Shown here: positions 56,699 to 64,000 of the stretch, one piece after another | Layout: each line of letters starts with the position of its first letter | How positions within the stretch are numbered: the stretch's first letter is position 1 | NCBI GenBank assembly: GCA_964347345.1 | Contig: CAYFYB010000002.1 | Location: forward strand, 62,001 to 126,000 | Length of the DNA stretch: 64,000 bases | Direction: 5' to 3' | Source of the DNA: JAJISG01 sp964347345 | Lineage (GTDB): Archaea; Thermoplasmatota; Thermoplasmata; RBG-16-68-12; JAJISG01 | Made by a program: the position numbers and the translations under genes | The notes under the pieces: model-generated | Seen by the model: only the letters and a program-made list of their open reading frames with translations | What the model was told of the DNA's origin: nothing | The model's database searches: none

Positions 56699-57805
56699 CT
56701 ACCCTACGAAGTCAATCCCGAACCTCTCCCTTACCTCCTGAGCCGTCTTCCTACCGAGGATCTGCTTGGACTTCACGCCAGTGGCCACGAGCATCACCCT
56801 GAGGATGTGTCTCAGGCCTGGGTCCACGGTGGCCCCCCAAATGATGCGGGCGTTGGGGCTCACCCTCCTCTGAACCTCCTCCGCCACCTTCTCCGCCTCA
56901 GACACGCTCATGTCCTCCCCTCCTATGACATTGGCCAGGACCCCAGTGGAAGAGCTGATGTCCACCTCCAGAAGGGGCGAGTTGATGGCCTCGTCGATGG
57001 CCTCTATGGCCCTCTCCTCGCCGGCCGCCTGACTCTCGCCGAGACCGATCATGGCGACCCCGCCACCCTTCATGATGGTCTTGATGTCGTTGAAGTCCAG
57101 GTTGACCATCCCTGGCTTGGTCACCAGCTCAGTGATCCCCTTTATGGACCGCATGAGGACCTCGTCGGCCACCTTGAAAGCAGCGTTCAGGGAGAGCCTG
57201 GGAACGAGCTCCAGCAGCCGGTCGTTTGGAATCGCTATGACGGTATCGGCATTCTCCCGGAGCTTCTCCAGCCCCCACTCCGCGTTCTCCGCCCTGATAC
57301 GGCCTTCGCCTGAGAATGGCATGGTGACGACGGCCACCGTCAGGGCCCCTACGTCCTTGGCGATGCGGGAGACTGTCCCGATGGCCCCGGTGCCCGTGCC
57401 GCCACCTAGGCCGCAGGTTACGAAGACCATGTCGGACTCCGAGAGGATCTGTCTCAGCTCCTCCTCGGTCTCCTTGGCGGCCTGTTCGCCTATGTGGGGC
57501 AACGACCCGGCACCCAGCCCCCGCGTGAGCCTCCTGCCCAGCAGGACTTTGCGGGGTGACTTGGTATGCAGCAGGTGCTGCGCATCTGTGTTCGCCGCGT
57601 AGAGTTCGGCACCGGTGACTCCTTCTTCGACGATTCTCGTGACGGTGTTGCAGCCCGCACCACCGATGCCGATGATCTTAATCCTCGTCCTCAGCTGGGC
57701 CAGGACCGCCTCCAACTCTTGGTTTGCCTCCATATCGTCCCGAGAGGGTGGGGGCCCATAGGCCTCCGGCTCACTGGTTAGGGCGTCTTCTGCCAAAGAA
57801 TCCAT
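56699..57805 (-). CDS. ftsZ: Cell-division GTPase FtsZ (first copy)
   Basis: Tubulin-like division GTPase, 368 residues. IIGIGGAGCNTVTRIVEEGV, CGLGGGTGTGAIGTVSRIAK and NLDFNDIKTIMKGGGVAMIG carry the nucleotide-binding and hydrolysis residues. The N-terminal arm is acidic with PPPSRDDMEANQE; no conserved C-terminal peptide for FtsA or SepF is evident (the end is VRERFGIDFVG). ATG 57805 is preceded by a TATA-like TTTTTTATAG at about 57870 on this strand, the likely promoter for ftsZ-ftsZ-secE-spt5-rpl11. Confidence 0.96.
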   Translation of the reverse strand: MDSLAEDALTSEPEAYGPPPSRDDMEANQELEAVLAQLRTRIKIIGIGGAGCNTVTRIVEEGVTGAELYAANTDAQHLLHTKSPRKVLLGRRLTRGLGAGSLPHIGEQAAKETEEELRQILSESDMVFVTCGLGGGTGTGAIGTVSRIAKDVGALTVAVVTMPFSGEGRIRAENAEWGLEKLRENADTVIAIPNDRLLELVPRLSLNAAFKVADEVLMRSIKGITELVTKPGMVNLDFNDIKTIMKGGGVAMIGLGESQAAGEERAIEAIDEAINSPLLEVDISSSTGVLANVIGGEDMSVSEAEKVAEEVQRRVSPNARIIWGATVDPGLRHILRVMLVATGVKSKQILGRKTAQEVRERFGIDFVG

Positions 57806-58085
57806 GGTCTCACCTTGAGAACTCGTACGTCATCCCATCCCTTGCGGTAGGGCCTAATGAACAAATCTCTATAAAAAACTATTGAAGAGCGGAAACCGCC
57901 TTCAGAAGCGTTGCTGGCCCCTAGTCCCAGAGGGGTTGAGGAGCCGTGGGACGCTAGGGCCCAAGGTCTTTCTAGGGTCAGAGCCCTCAAAACAGCGCCT
58001 TGATCAGAACGCTAAGCGGGCGGGTTGTCGTTCGGGGGGTAGCGACCTTCGCTTCCTTCATGTTGGGCTACGTCGTCTCCCTCCG

Positions 58086-58547
58086 ATGCCGTTGTGCGTC
58101 TTGGCGACCTGCGCCATCTCTCCGCGGCCGGAGGCCTTCCTCCTGGCGCCGGCTGTTCCCTTCGGCCTCTCAGCCATTCTTGGTGTGAGCTCAGTAGTAC
58201 TCGAAGCTGCCCTCCTGTACGACTGGATCAATCCCATGGGGACCACTCTCGTCGACGCATCCGTCTCGTTCTCAATCTTTCTGGCCTCCTGCTGGCTTGG
58301 AAGCTGGTTCTTCCACAGGAAGCCCTCACTGGAGGCAGGCCTGGTGGCAACGGGGATCGTCACAACCCTCGTCACCCTCCTCCGGGGCACCTATGACTAT
58401 GGGGTCAAAGGCGGGATCTTCCCCGAGGTGTATGTCACGATACTGGGAGAGGCCGTCATCCCCATCAACATCGCCGGCGCCCTCTTCCTATCGTGGCCGA
58501 GGCTCCGGAGAGCCGCGGAGAGCCCTCCGGGCGTCAACGGGCAATGA
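58086..58547 (+). CDS. Hypothetical four-helix membrane protein, 5' end uncertain
   Basis: From ATG 58086 the 153-residue product has four hydrophobic helices (VPFGLSAILGVSSVVLEAAL, ASVSFSIFLASCWLGSWFFH, LEAGLVATGIVTTLVTLLRG, ILGEAVIPINIAGALFLSWP). I do not recognise the family. Another frame just upstream, from about 58000, encodes a further plausible helix (VVVRGVATFASFMLGYVVSL) that would fit in front, so the true gene may begin near 58000 with a single-base frameshift around 58080. The open frame further upstream (to 57882) looks random. No operon partners. Confidence 0.55.
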   Translation: MPLCVLATCAISPRPEAFLLAPAVPFGLSAILGVSSVVLEAALLYDWINPMGTTLVDASVSFSIFLASCWLGSWFFHRKPSLEAGLVATGIVTTLVTLLRGTYDYGVKGGIFPEVYVTILGEAVIPINIAGALFLSWPRLRRAAESPPGVNGQ

Positions 58548-58607
58548 TGTCCGAAGGGCAAACCGGCAACCTTTAAGAGAAAGGGAGGATAGAGCAATGG
58601 GTTCCCC

Positions 58608-58925
58608 ATGGCGGAATTCGTAAGGATGTGCAGCGTGGAAAACCTCCAGGACGGTGGGATGCTAAAGGTAGAGGTCCTTGGCTGCGACTATCTAGTAATC
58701 AAGAGAGGGGAGGACATCTACGTCGTGGATGCAGACTGCACCCATGAGTGGGGGGACCTGAGCCAGGGGTCCCTGGAAGGGGGTGTGGTAACCTGCCCAC
58801 TACATGGGGGGCAATTCAACATCAAGAGCGGTGAGGTTCTCCGGGACCCGCCCAATTTCCCGCTCCAGACCTACAGCGTCAAGGTCGAAAGCAACGAGGT
58901 TTACGCTGACGTCACGGGCTACTAG
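58608..58925 (+). CDS. Rieske-type [2Fe-2S] ferredoxin
   Basis: Small soluble electron carrier of 105 residues. The cluster ligands are DADCTHEWGDLS (Cys-x-His) and GGVVTCPLHGGQFNIKSG (Cys-x2-His), spaced as in Rieske ferredoxins of oxygenase systems and NirD-like proteins; the end PLQTYSVKVESNEVYADV is the usual last strand pair. There is no membrane anchor, so it is not a bc1-type Rieske protein. A CCTTTAAG box at about 58570-58578 gives a short leader. The partner enzyme is not adjacent; the flavin-reductase-like protein at 40556 is one candidate, by guess only. The stop overlaps the convergent nnr gene. Confidence 0.9.
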   Translation: MAEFVRMCSVENLQDGGMLKVEVLGCDYLVIKRGEDIYVVDADCTHEWGDLSQGSLEGGVVTCPLHGGQFNIKSGEVLRDPPNFPLQTYSVKVESNEVYADVTGY

Positions 58926-60361
58926 AGGAACTCTATGAGGACGGCGGGTATGTTGTCCAAGAGGTCCGTTGCCGTCATGCCGAAGCTCAGCTCCCGAAAG
59001 GCTATGTCCCCCGCGTAGCCATTGGTGAAGGCAGCCAACCTGGCAGCATCGAAGGGCTCCAATCCTTTGCCGAGGAGGCCGCCCACCAACCCCGCCAGCA
59101 CGTCTCCCGTGCCCCCCACGGTCATGCCCGGGTTCCCCGTCTTGTTGACCTTCACCCGCTCTCCGTCGGATATTATGTCGTATCGGCCCTTGAGAAGGAC
59201 GACAAGGTCAAGGCCTGAAGCGAAGGATCGCACCTGTTCGATTCTCTTCTCCAAGTCCTCTGAGAGCTTCGTGCCGCTCAGCCTGTAGAACTCCATCTTG
59301 TGGGGGGTGATTACCCCCCGCCTGCCATCGACACAGCTAGGGTCTTCGGCCACGGCGGTGATGCCGTCCGCATCGATGGTCACGGGCACTTCGAGCCTCC
59401 TGAGGAGCTCCCTCGCCGCCTCAAGCGTATGGGGATCCCTGCCGAGGCCTGGCCCAATCACAACCGCCTCCTTATCCTTCGCGATCTCCAGGATCCTCTG
59501 CACGTGGTCTGGCCCCAGCTTCTCCCCAGGCAGAGAGTGGACGATGAGGGTTGGGCTGAAGGAAGCCACGATGGGGAAGCTTACGGAGGGAGTGGCTACG
59601 TGGACTACATCGCTCCCTATGCGGTAGGCGGCCATGGCGGAGAGGGCGGGGGCGCCGGTGAAAGGGCCCCCTCCGACGACGAGGACGCGACCACTTTCGC
59701 CCTTGTGGGCATCGGGACGGGGTCTGGTGTAGTATAGAAACTCCCCGGGACCGACCAGCCTCTCAAGCTCCTTCGTGATGCCTATGTCCACGACCACGAT
59801 CTCACCGCAGGACTCCTCGTCCATCCCCTCCTTGATCGTGTGGAGGGCCACGCTAAGCTTGGGCCGTGCGACGACATCAGAGCCAAGGCCGCTGGGAACG
59901 TCTATCGAGACGATGGGCTTGCGGGAGGCGTTCATGGCCTCCACTGCGGATCGGAAGGGCTCCCGGAGGGGACCCCTGATGCCCGTCCCCATGAGCCCGT
60001 CCACCAAAATGTCGGCCTCTTTGGCCAGGGAAGCGTAGTCTAGGGGCGGCTCCAGGATAGGGATGCCGGCAGGAATCCGGTGGAGGTTCTTCTCCGCTGG
60101 ACCTCTGGAGACCTGGTCCGAGGGCTTCGCCAGGGCCACAGTGATCTGAGCCTTGCCTTTCAGATAGCGGGCGGCGACAAAGGCATCCCCAGCATTGTTT
60201 CCCGTACCGCAGAGGAAGAGAACCTTCTTCCCCTTGGCCCTCATCCTGTCCAGGAGGACATCGGCCAACCCCTTGCCAGCCTTCTCCATCAGGTCCTCGA
60301 TGGATACCCCGTGATACTCCAGGTTTCTGTCGAGAACGCGCATCTCCATTAGGGAAATCAC
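58922..60361 (-). CDS. nnr: Bifunctional NAD(P)HX epimerase/dehydratase
   Basis: Metabolite-repair enzyme that restores hydrated NADH and NADPH. Residues 1-215 are the epimerase (YjeF_N): KVLFLCGTGNNAGDAFVAAR and VDGLMGTGIRGPLREPF with SIDVPSGLGSDV. Residues 220-479 are the ADP-dependent dehydratase (ribokinase-like): GRVLVVGGGPFTGAPALSAM, then VVIGPGLGRDPHTLEAARE, VITPHKMEFYRLSG and the catalytic GMTVGGTGDVLAGLVGGLL. Full length at 479 residues. The start is GTG 60361; ATG 60349 is equally reasonable. Confidence 0.95.
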   Translation of the reverse strand: MISLMEMRVLDRNLEYHGVSIEDLMEKAGKGLADVLLDRMRAKGKKVLFLCGTGNNAGDAFVAARYLKGKAQITVALAKPSDQVSRGPAEKNLHRIPAGIPILEPPLDYASLAKEADILVDGLMGTGIRGPLREPFRSAVEAMNASRKPIVSIDVPSGLGSDVVARPKLSVALHTIKEGMDEESCGEIVVVDIGITKELERLVGPGEFLYYTRPRPDAHKGESGRVLVVGGGPFTGAPALSAMAAYRIGSDVVHVATPSVSFPIVASFSPTLIVHSLPGEKLGPDHVQRILEIAKDKEAVVIGPGLGRDPHTLEAARELLRRLEVPVTIDADGITAVAEDPSCVDGRRGVITPHKMEFYRLSGTKLSEDLEKRIEQVRSFASGLDLVVLLKGRYDIISDGERVKVNKTGNPGMTVGGTGDVLAGLVGGLLGKGLEPFDAARLAAFTNGYAGDIAFRELSFGMTATDLLDNIPAVLIEFL

Positions 60362-60423
60362 GGGCCCCTAATAGGCCGTGGCGTTTTCAACGTTGTGGAA
60401 GCGCCCTCCGAAGCAAGGCCACA

Positions 60424-60431
60424 GGTTTATG
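60424..60431 (+). promoter_or_regulatory. TATA-like box of the first zinc ferredoxin gene
   Basis: GGTTTATG is centred about 29 bases before the ATG at 60457. The second ferredoxin gene has the closely similar GTTTATCT at 61012-61019, centred 28 bases before its ATG, so the promoters were probably duplicated along with the genes. Confidence 0.45.
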
Positions 60432-60456
60432 ACCGCGTAATCACGTAATCAAGGCG

Positions 60457-60771
60457 ATGGCAATCGATCCGGAATTCATGAACAACCGGCAGGTGGAGGA
60501 CAAACACTACGATCACGACGTTTGGGGGCCCCTGGACGCCCCTCAGACACTGGGGATCCATGGCACTCACGTGGCGGTGGACTTCGACCTGTGCATCGCC
60601 GATGGTGCGTGCATTCCGGTGTGTCCCGTCGAGGTGTTCGAATGGTTCGACACTCCTGGGCATCCGGCTTCGGATAAGAAGGCCGACCCTACGAGGGAGG
60701 CCGACTGCATCGACTGCATGGCCTGTGAGGCCGTGTGCCCTGTGGAAGCCATCAAGATTACTGAAGCGTGA
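60457..60771 (+). CDS. zfx: Zinc-containing 7Fe ferredoxin, copy 1
   Basis: Electron carrier for 2-oxoacid oxidoreductases, of the Sulfolobus/Thermoplasma zinc-ferredoxin type. 104 residues: an N-terminal extension with zinc ligands His17, His20 and His35 plus Asp77, then the dicluster core. The first cluster motif is CIADGACIPVCP, with Asp where a 4Fe site has its second Cys, so a [3Fe-4S] cluster is expected; the second, CIDCMACEAVCP, has all four Cys for [4Fe-4S]. ATG 60457 fits a near-leaderless transcript. A second copy at 61044 is about 86% identical in protein by eye. Confidence 0.95.
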   Translation: MAIDPEFMNNRQVEDKHYDHDVWGPLDAPQTLGIHGTHVAVDFDLCIADGACIPVCPVEVFEWFDTPGHPASDKKADPTREADCIDCMACEAVCPVEAIKITEA

Positions 60772-61043
60772 GGTCCCCAGCTCTGCTCGGGATCGCTGGG
60801 TGGCTCGAGAGGATTCTGCCCAACAGGTTTAACGAGAGGGCCTCCGGCAGAATGACTCAGACGCCACGATTGCTCCCGTCTTCGAGTAAGGCTGCACCCC
60901 TCCGAACCGACTGGGATGGGCTCCTACCAGCAAGCGGATTATCCGGAGGCGACGGAGTTCAGGATTAGACGATCTCATGGAGCAAGAGTCTCCTTCCACA
61001 CAATAGGATAGGTTTATCTACGCTCTCCTTCATTTCGCGGCCC
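60772..61043. other. Space between the two ferredoxin genes
   Basis: A 66-codon open frame from 60768 has no recognisable pattern or promoter and is not called. The only supported element is the TATA-like box at 61012-61019 for the second ferredoxin. Confidence 0.4.
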
Positions 61044-61358
61044 ATGGGCATCGATCCCGAGTTCATGAACAACAGGGAAGTGGTTGAGAAACACGTCGAC
61101 CACGACGTCTGGGGCCCCGTGGAAGGTGCCAGCAAACTCGGCATCCATGGGACCCATGTAGCCGTCGACTTCGACCTGTGCATCGCCGACGGTGCCTGCA
61201 TCCCGGTGTGTCCCGTCGAGGTCTTCGAATGGTTCGACACTCCTGGTCACCCGGCCTCCGACAAGAAGGCCGATCCTGTGAGGGAGGCCGACTGCATCGA
61301 CTGCATGGCCTGCGAGGCCGTGTGCCCTGTGGAGGCCATCAAGATTGTTGAGGTTTGA
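61044..61358 (+). CDS. zfx: Zinc-containing 7Fe ferredoxin, copy 2
   Basis: Tandem paralogue of the preceding ferredoxin with the same 104-residue length, the same zinc ligands (His17, His20, His35, Asp77) and identical cluster motifs. Differences are concentrated in residues 2-33 (RQVEDKHYDH versus REVVEKHVDH, and the loop after WGP). The cluster-binding half is almost unchanged also at DNA level, suggesting recent duplication or gene conversion. A TATA-like box 28 bases upstream gives it its own near-leaderless promoter, so the two copies can be expressed independently. Confidence 0.95.
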   Translation: MGIDPEFMNNREVVEKHVDHDVWGPVEGASKLGIHGTHVAVDFDLCIADGACIPVCPVEVFEWFDTPGHPASDKKADPVREADCIDCMACEAVCPVEAIKIVEV

Positions 61359-61418
61359 GGGCCAACTCTTCTAGAAAGCCCTATCAAAGATTCGATCTTT
61401 CCCCTTCGGAGGATATCG

Positions 61419-62621
61419 ATGACCTCAGACGAAGGACGAGCCCGTGGCCTTGCTGCCGGCCTCAGCTTCAATGTCCTCCTCCTGGGGCTCATCAGCCTGC
61501 TGACCGATTTCAGCAGTGAGATGATCTTTCCGCTGATTCCCTTCTTTATCGTCTCCGCGGAAATCGGGGGAACGGCCCTCATCCTAGGCATCTTCGAAGG
61601 TTCCCGGGAGAGCACCTCTAGCATCCTGAAGGTCTTCTCAGGCCACTGGTCCGACAGACTCGGCCGGCGGAAGGGTCTGGTCATGGCGGGCTACGGCGCA
61701 TCAGGCGTCATGAAGTCCATAATCCCCTTCGTTCGCGGCTGGCCGGACCTCCTGGGCGTAGGGATCGGGGAGAGGGTGGGCAAGGGCCTGAGGGACGCTC
61801 CCAGGGATGCCATTCTCGTGGACACATCTCCAGCTGAGAGGAGGGGCAAGGTCTTCGGCTTTCATCGTCTCGCGGACACCATGGGGGCGGTGCTGGGACC
61901 GCTGGTGGCCTTCATGCTCCTGGACTGGTACGGCCTGGCCTTCCGGGAAATATTCCTGTACGCCGTGGGCCCCGCCCTGCTGTCCGCCCTACTGACCATC
62001 TTCATCATGGAGAAGCCCAAGCGGGCGAAGAAGGCGACCTCCCTCAGGGTCAGCTTCTCCTCCCTGAGTAGGGAGCTGAGGCTCTTCATCCTTATCTCCA
62101 CCACCTACTCCCTGGGGGGCTTCTCCGTCCTCTTTCTCTTGCTGAGGGTGGTGGGCGTGGGCCTTACGGAAGGCACCGGGATCCTCTTCTACCTGGCCTT
62201 CAACCTTGTCTACGCCCTGGGGGCCATGCCCACTGGAGTTCTCTCGGACGCTGTCGGCCGGGCCCCAGTGATCCTCATCGGATATCTCCTCTTCGCCACC
62301 ATGTGCGTCGGCTTCATCCTCTTCTCCCAGGACTGGCAGATCCTGCTCCTTTTCCTCCTCTTCGGCCTCTCATTCGCCTTCGTGAATGGGGTGGAGAGAG
62401 CCTTCGTGGCCGACCTGTCGCAGGAGGAGCTGAGGGCCACGGCCCTAGGCACGTATCACACCCTGACCGGCATCGCCAAGTTCCCCGCTAGCGCCGTCGC
62501 GGGCCTCCTGTGGCTGTTCAGCCCGGCCTGGACGTTCACGTACGGGCTCGTCCTCTCCCTGCTGGCCTCCTCGATGCTCACCCTCTTCGTCCTCAGGCGG
62601 TCTCCCGGACCCGAGAAGTGA
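61419..62621 (+). CDS. MFS transporter, unassigned subfamily
   Basis: A 400-residue membrane carrier with twelve hydrophobic segments. The loop between helices 2 and 3 has FSGHWSDRLGRRKGLVMAGY, the MFS signature, with the second-half copy GVLSDAVGRAPVILIGYLLF. LISLLTDFSSEMIFPLIPFF and GKGLRDAPRDAILVDTSPAE resemble a prokaryotic MFS_1 subgroup often annotated as drug or unknown permeases; the Arg-Asp-rich helix-4/5 loop is unusual and well conserved in that subgroup. ATG 61419. No functional partner is adjacent. Confidence 0.88.
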   Translation: MTSDEGRARGLAAGLSFNVLLLGLISLLTDFSSEMIFPLIPFFIVSAEIGGTALILGIFEGSRESTSSILKVFSGHWSDRLGRRKGLVMAGYGASGVMKSIIPFVRGWPDLLGVGIGERVGKGLRDAPRDAILVDTSPAERRGKVFGFHRLADTMGAVLGPLVAFMLLDWYGLAFREIFLYAVGPALLSALLTIFIMEKPKRAKKATSLRVSFSSLSRELRLFILISTTYSLGGFSVLFLLLRVVGVGLTEGTGILFYLAFNLVYALGAMPTGVLSDAVGRAPVILIGYLLFATMCVGFILFSQDWQILLLFLLFGLSFAFVNGVERAFVADLSQEELRATALGTYHTLTGIAKFPASAVAGLLWLFSPAWTFTYGLVLSLLASSMLTLFVLRRSPGPEK

Positions 62622-62688
62622 GGGGATGCACGAAAAGGGATGGGCCCCGGCGCCTTAAAGAACCGCTTTAACCTTTGTCCCATCATTA

Positions 62689-62695
62689 CTTATAG
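62689..62695 (+). promoter_or_regulatory. TATA box, leaderless promoter of the DUF1059 gene
   Basis: CTTATAG is centred 26 bases before the ATG at 62718, with no ribosome-binding site between. Confidence 0.55.
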
Positions 62696-62717
62696 AAAGG
62701 GGTCCTCGTAAACTCAC

Positions 62718-62894
62718 ATGGCCAAAATGATTAAGTGTGCGGATCTGGGGAATGACTGCGGATTCGAGGCCAAAGCGGAGACCATGGAAGAGCTCATGGG
62801 CATGGTGGCGAAGCACGCCAAGGACGTCCATGGTTTGGCGAGTATCCCGCCCGAGGTTGTGGAGCAGGCGAAGGCCGTCATCCGAGATATCTGA
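62718..62894 (+). CDS. DUF1059 small protein
   Basis: A 58-residue protein reading MAKMIKCADLGNDCGFEAKA, then ETMEELMGMVAKHAKDVHGL and a short helical end ending in IRDI. The Cys pair (KCADLG with DCGFEA) and the His near AKHAKDVHG are the hallmarks of DUF1059, a family of tiny proteins, likely metal-binding, found in many archaea and bacteria with no established function. A TATA box exactly 26 bases upstream supports a leaderless gene. Confidence 0.85.
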   Translation: MAKMIKCADLGNDCGFEAKAETMEELMGMVAKHAKDVHGLASIPPEVVEQAKAVIRDI

Positions 62895-62971
62895 GATCCC
62901 GCAGATCCCTTGGTTCACTGACTTCTGGTCCAGCGCAAGCTGGGCGATCCGGTCCCTGTCATCAGAGAACC

Positions 62972-62979
62972 TCTATACA
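62972..62979 (+). promoter_or_regulatory. TATA box, leaderless promoter of the second M20 peptidase
   Basis: TCTATACA is centred 25 bases before the ATG at 63000. Confidence 0.5.
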
Positions 62980-62999
62980 AGCTCCGCCTATGTCCCACC

Positions 63000-64000
63000 A
63001 TGGACGAGGAGAGGAGGAGGGTTTTCGAGTACATCGACTCCCGGTTCGAGGTGTTTCTGGAGGATTTGAGGGAGTACTGCAGGGTCCCCACCATCAGCGC
63101 CCTTGGACAGGGCTTCAGGGAGGGAGCCGATGCGACCCGACGGCTACTGGAGAAGTACTCTGTGAAGACCAGGGAGCTGGCGGTGCCCAGTGGACCGCCG
63201 TTCGTGGTTGGTGAAGTAGATGGTGGTGGCGGCCCCCGACTGCTCCTCTACAACCACTACGATGTCCAGCCCGTCGATCCCCTGGGCGAGTGGCGTTCGG
63301 ATCCCTTCGACCCGGTCATCCGGGGCGGTAAGCTGTTTGCACGAGGCGTAGCGGACACAAAGGGCAACGTCCTCTCCCAGGCCCTCGCCCAGAACGCCAT
63401 CAGGGAGGTAACTGGCAGCCTACCCCTGAGGCTGCGGTTCATGGTAGAAGGAGAGGAGGAGCTGGGCAGCCCCCACTTTCCCGCATTCTGGGAAGGGCAC
63501 AAGGAGCTGTTCGAGGGGGATGGAGCCACCATCGAGGGCAGTGGTCACGCCGTGGACGGGACTCCCACGATTCAGCTAGGCAGCAAGGGCATCCTCTACG
63601 TCGAGCTCTCTGTAAGAACCGCAAAGGTGGACCAGCACTCATCTCTAGCGGCCTCCCTCCCCAACCCCGGTTGGCGCCTCATCTCCGCTCTCAGGGCCAT
63701 CAGAAGCGAGCGTGGACGGATTCTGATTCCGGCCTTCTATGAGGGTCTGCCCAGACCCACGGGGGAAGAGGCCAGTTACCTGAGGAAGAACCGGTTCGAT
63801 CCCTTAGACTTCAAGGAGGCTTATGGCGTCGCTGAGGTCTTTGGCGGCAAGAGCAGGCTCTCCAGGCTGAAGCGCCTCATCTACGGGAACACCTGCAATA
63901 TCGACGGCTTCTACACCGGATACATAGGAGAGGGCTCCAAGACCGTTAACCCGGCCTACGCAAAGGTGAAGTTGGACTTCCGGCTGCTCCCAGGACAGAG
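63000..64000 (+). CDS. M20-family dipeptidase, 5' part (cut by window edge)
   Basis: The first 333 codons of a zinc peptidase close to the ArgE/DapE-CNDP dipeptidase group. RLLLYNHYDVQPVDPLGEW gives the His-x-Asp ligands, FARGVADTKGNV the bridging Asp, and LRFMVEGEEELGSPHFPAF the catalytic Glu pair. The dimerisation domain begins near residue 190 (GSKGILYVELSV) and the sequence runs off the end. ATG 63000 is preceded by a TATA box at leaderless distance. Compared with the M20 gene at 835 it belongs to a different subgroup (HYDVQP rather than HWDVVP). Confidence 0.9.
   Translation, partial: MDEERRRVFEYIDSRFEVFLEDLREYCRVPTISALGQGFREGADATRRLLEKYSVKTRELAVPSGPPFVVGEVDGGGGPRLLLYNHYDVQPVDPLGEWRSDPFDPVIRGGKLFARGVADTKGNVLSQALAQNAIREVTGSLPLRLRFMVEGEEELGSPHFPAFWEGHKELFEGDGATIEGSGHAVDGTPTIQLGSKGILYVELSVRTAKVDQHSSLAASLPNPGWRLISALRAIRSERGRILIPAFYEGLPRPTGEEASYLRKNRFDPLDFKEAYGVAEVFGGKSRLSRLKRLIYGNTCNIDGFYTGYIGEGSKTVNPAYAKVKLDFRLLPGQ

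Noticed and set aside
60768..60968. A 66-codon frame between the ferredoxins
   Set aside because: No promoter, ribosome-binding site or recognisable composition; likely chance.
1..64000. CRISPR arrays, insertion sequences, replication origin
   Set aside because: No regularly spaced repeats, transposase-like frames or clusters of origin-type repeats with orc1/cdc6 were found.

Overview
The window is archaeal. It carries the RNA polymerase operon rpoH-rpoB-rpoA'-rpoA''-rpl30e-nusA, the large subunit of DNA polymerase D, a thermosome, a CDC48/VAT ATPase, archaeal Spt5, SecE, ribosomal proteins L1, L10, L11 and L12, two FtsZ genes, mevalonate kinase and intron-containing tRNA genes. RpoB is one unsplit 1199-residue protein, DP2 is unsplit, FtsZ is duplicated and the ferredoxins are of the zinc-containing 7Fe type. 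Together with the G+C-rich sequence this suggests an uncultured Thermoplasmatota-like euryarchaeon, though not a Thermoplasma-type species, since a normal mevalonate kinase is present. The lineage is inference. A run of exactly 100 Ns at 52220-52319 shows this is a scaffolded assembly, probably a metagenome bin.

Layout. 1-8000: end of a thermosome gene, an M20 peptidase, an LsrF-like aldolase with a zinc dehydrogenase, CDC48 with Hsp20, and a quinone-reductase-like dehydrogenase. 8000-16100: an MFS carrier, NAD kinase fused to a winged helix, mevalonate kinase overlapping imidazolonepropionase, a sugar nucleotidyltransferase, a COG1340 coiled-coil protein and KsgA. 16100-25000: the RNA polymerase operon on the minus strand, preceded by a tRNA-Lys(UUU) gene with three introns. 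25300-31200: Zn-ribbon protein and aEF1-beta, an MscS channel, an APC permease with Usp domains, a Ras-like GTPase and a type IV prepilin peptidase. 31300-36800: 5S rRNA followed by an unusual structured segment, a broken thioredoxin, DP2 and an aminotransferase. 36800-41600: a glycosyltransferase and a divergent GT-C-like membrane protein, two regulators, a flavin-reductase-like protein and tRNA-Thr(UGU). 41800-46500: a branched-chain amino-acid ABC transporter split into two convergent units. 46700-51800: a GNAT fragment, a four-Zn-ribbon membrane protein, an archaeosine-type radical SAM enzyme, a frame-disturbed exported protein and a cation-efflux pump. 51700-57800: L12, L10, L1, L11, Spt5, SecE, FtsZ, FtsZ on the minus strand. 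57900-64000: a membrane protein, a Rieske ferredoxin, the NAD(P)HX repair enzyme, two near-identical zinc ferredoxins, an MFS carrier, DUF1059 and the start of a second M20 peptidase.

Most genes are housekeeping, but several core information-processing parts are modified. tRNA-Lys must lose introns from its D, anticodon and T loops. The 5S rRNA may carry an insertion of about 100 nt near its 3' end. Spt5 has an extra 150-residue beta-rich N-terminal domain. RpoA'' has a helix-hairpin-helix-like N-terminal domain on a Lys/Pro linker, and RpoB has an extra Cys4 zinc ribbon. About a dozen genes place a TATA-like box 25-29 nt before the start codon, which implies extensive leaderless transcription; this was used to choose several starts. 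No CRISPR array, insertion sequence, intein or replication origin was recognised.
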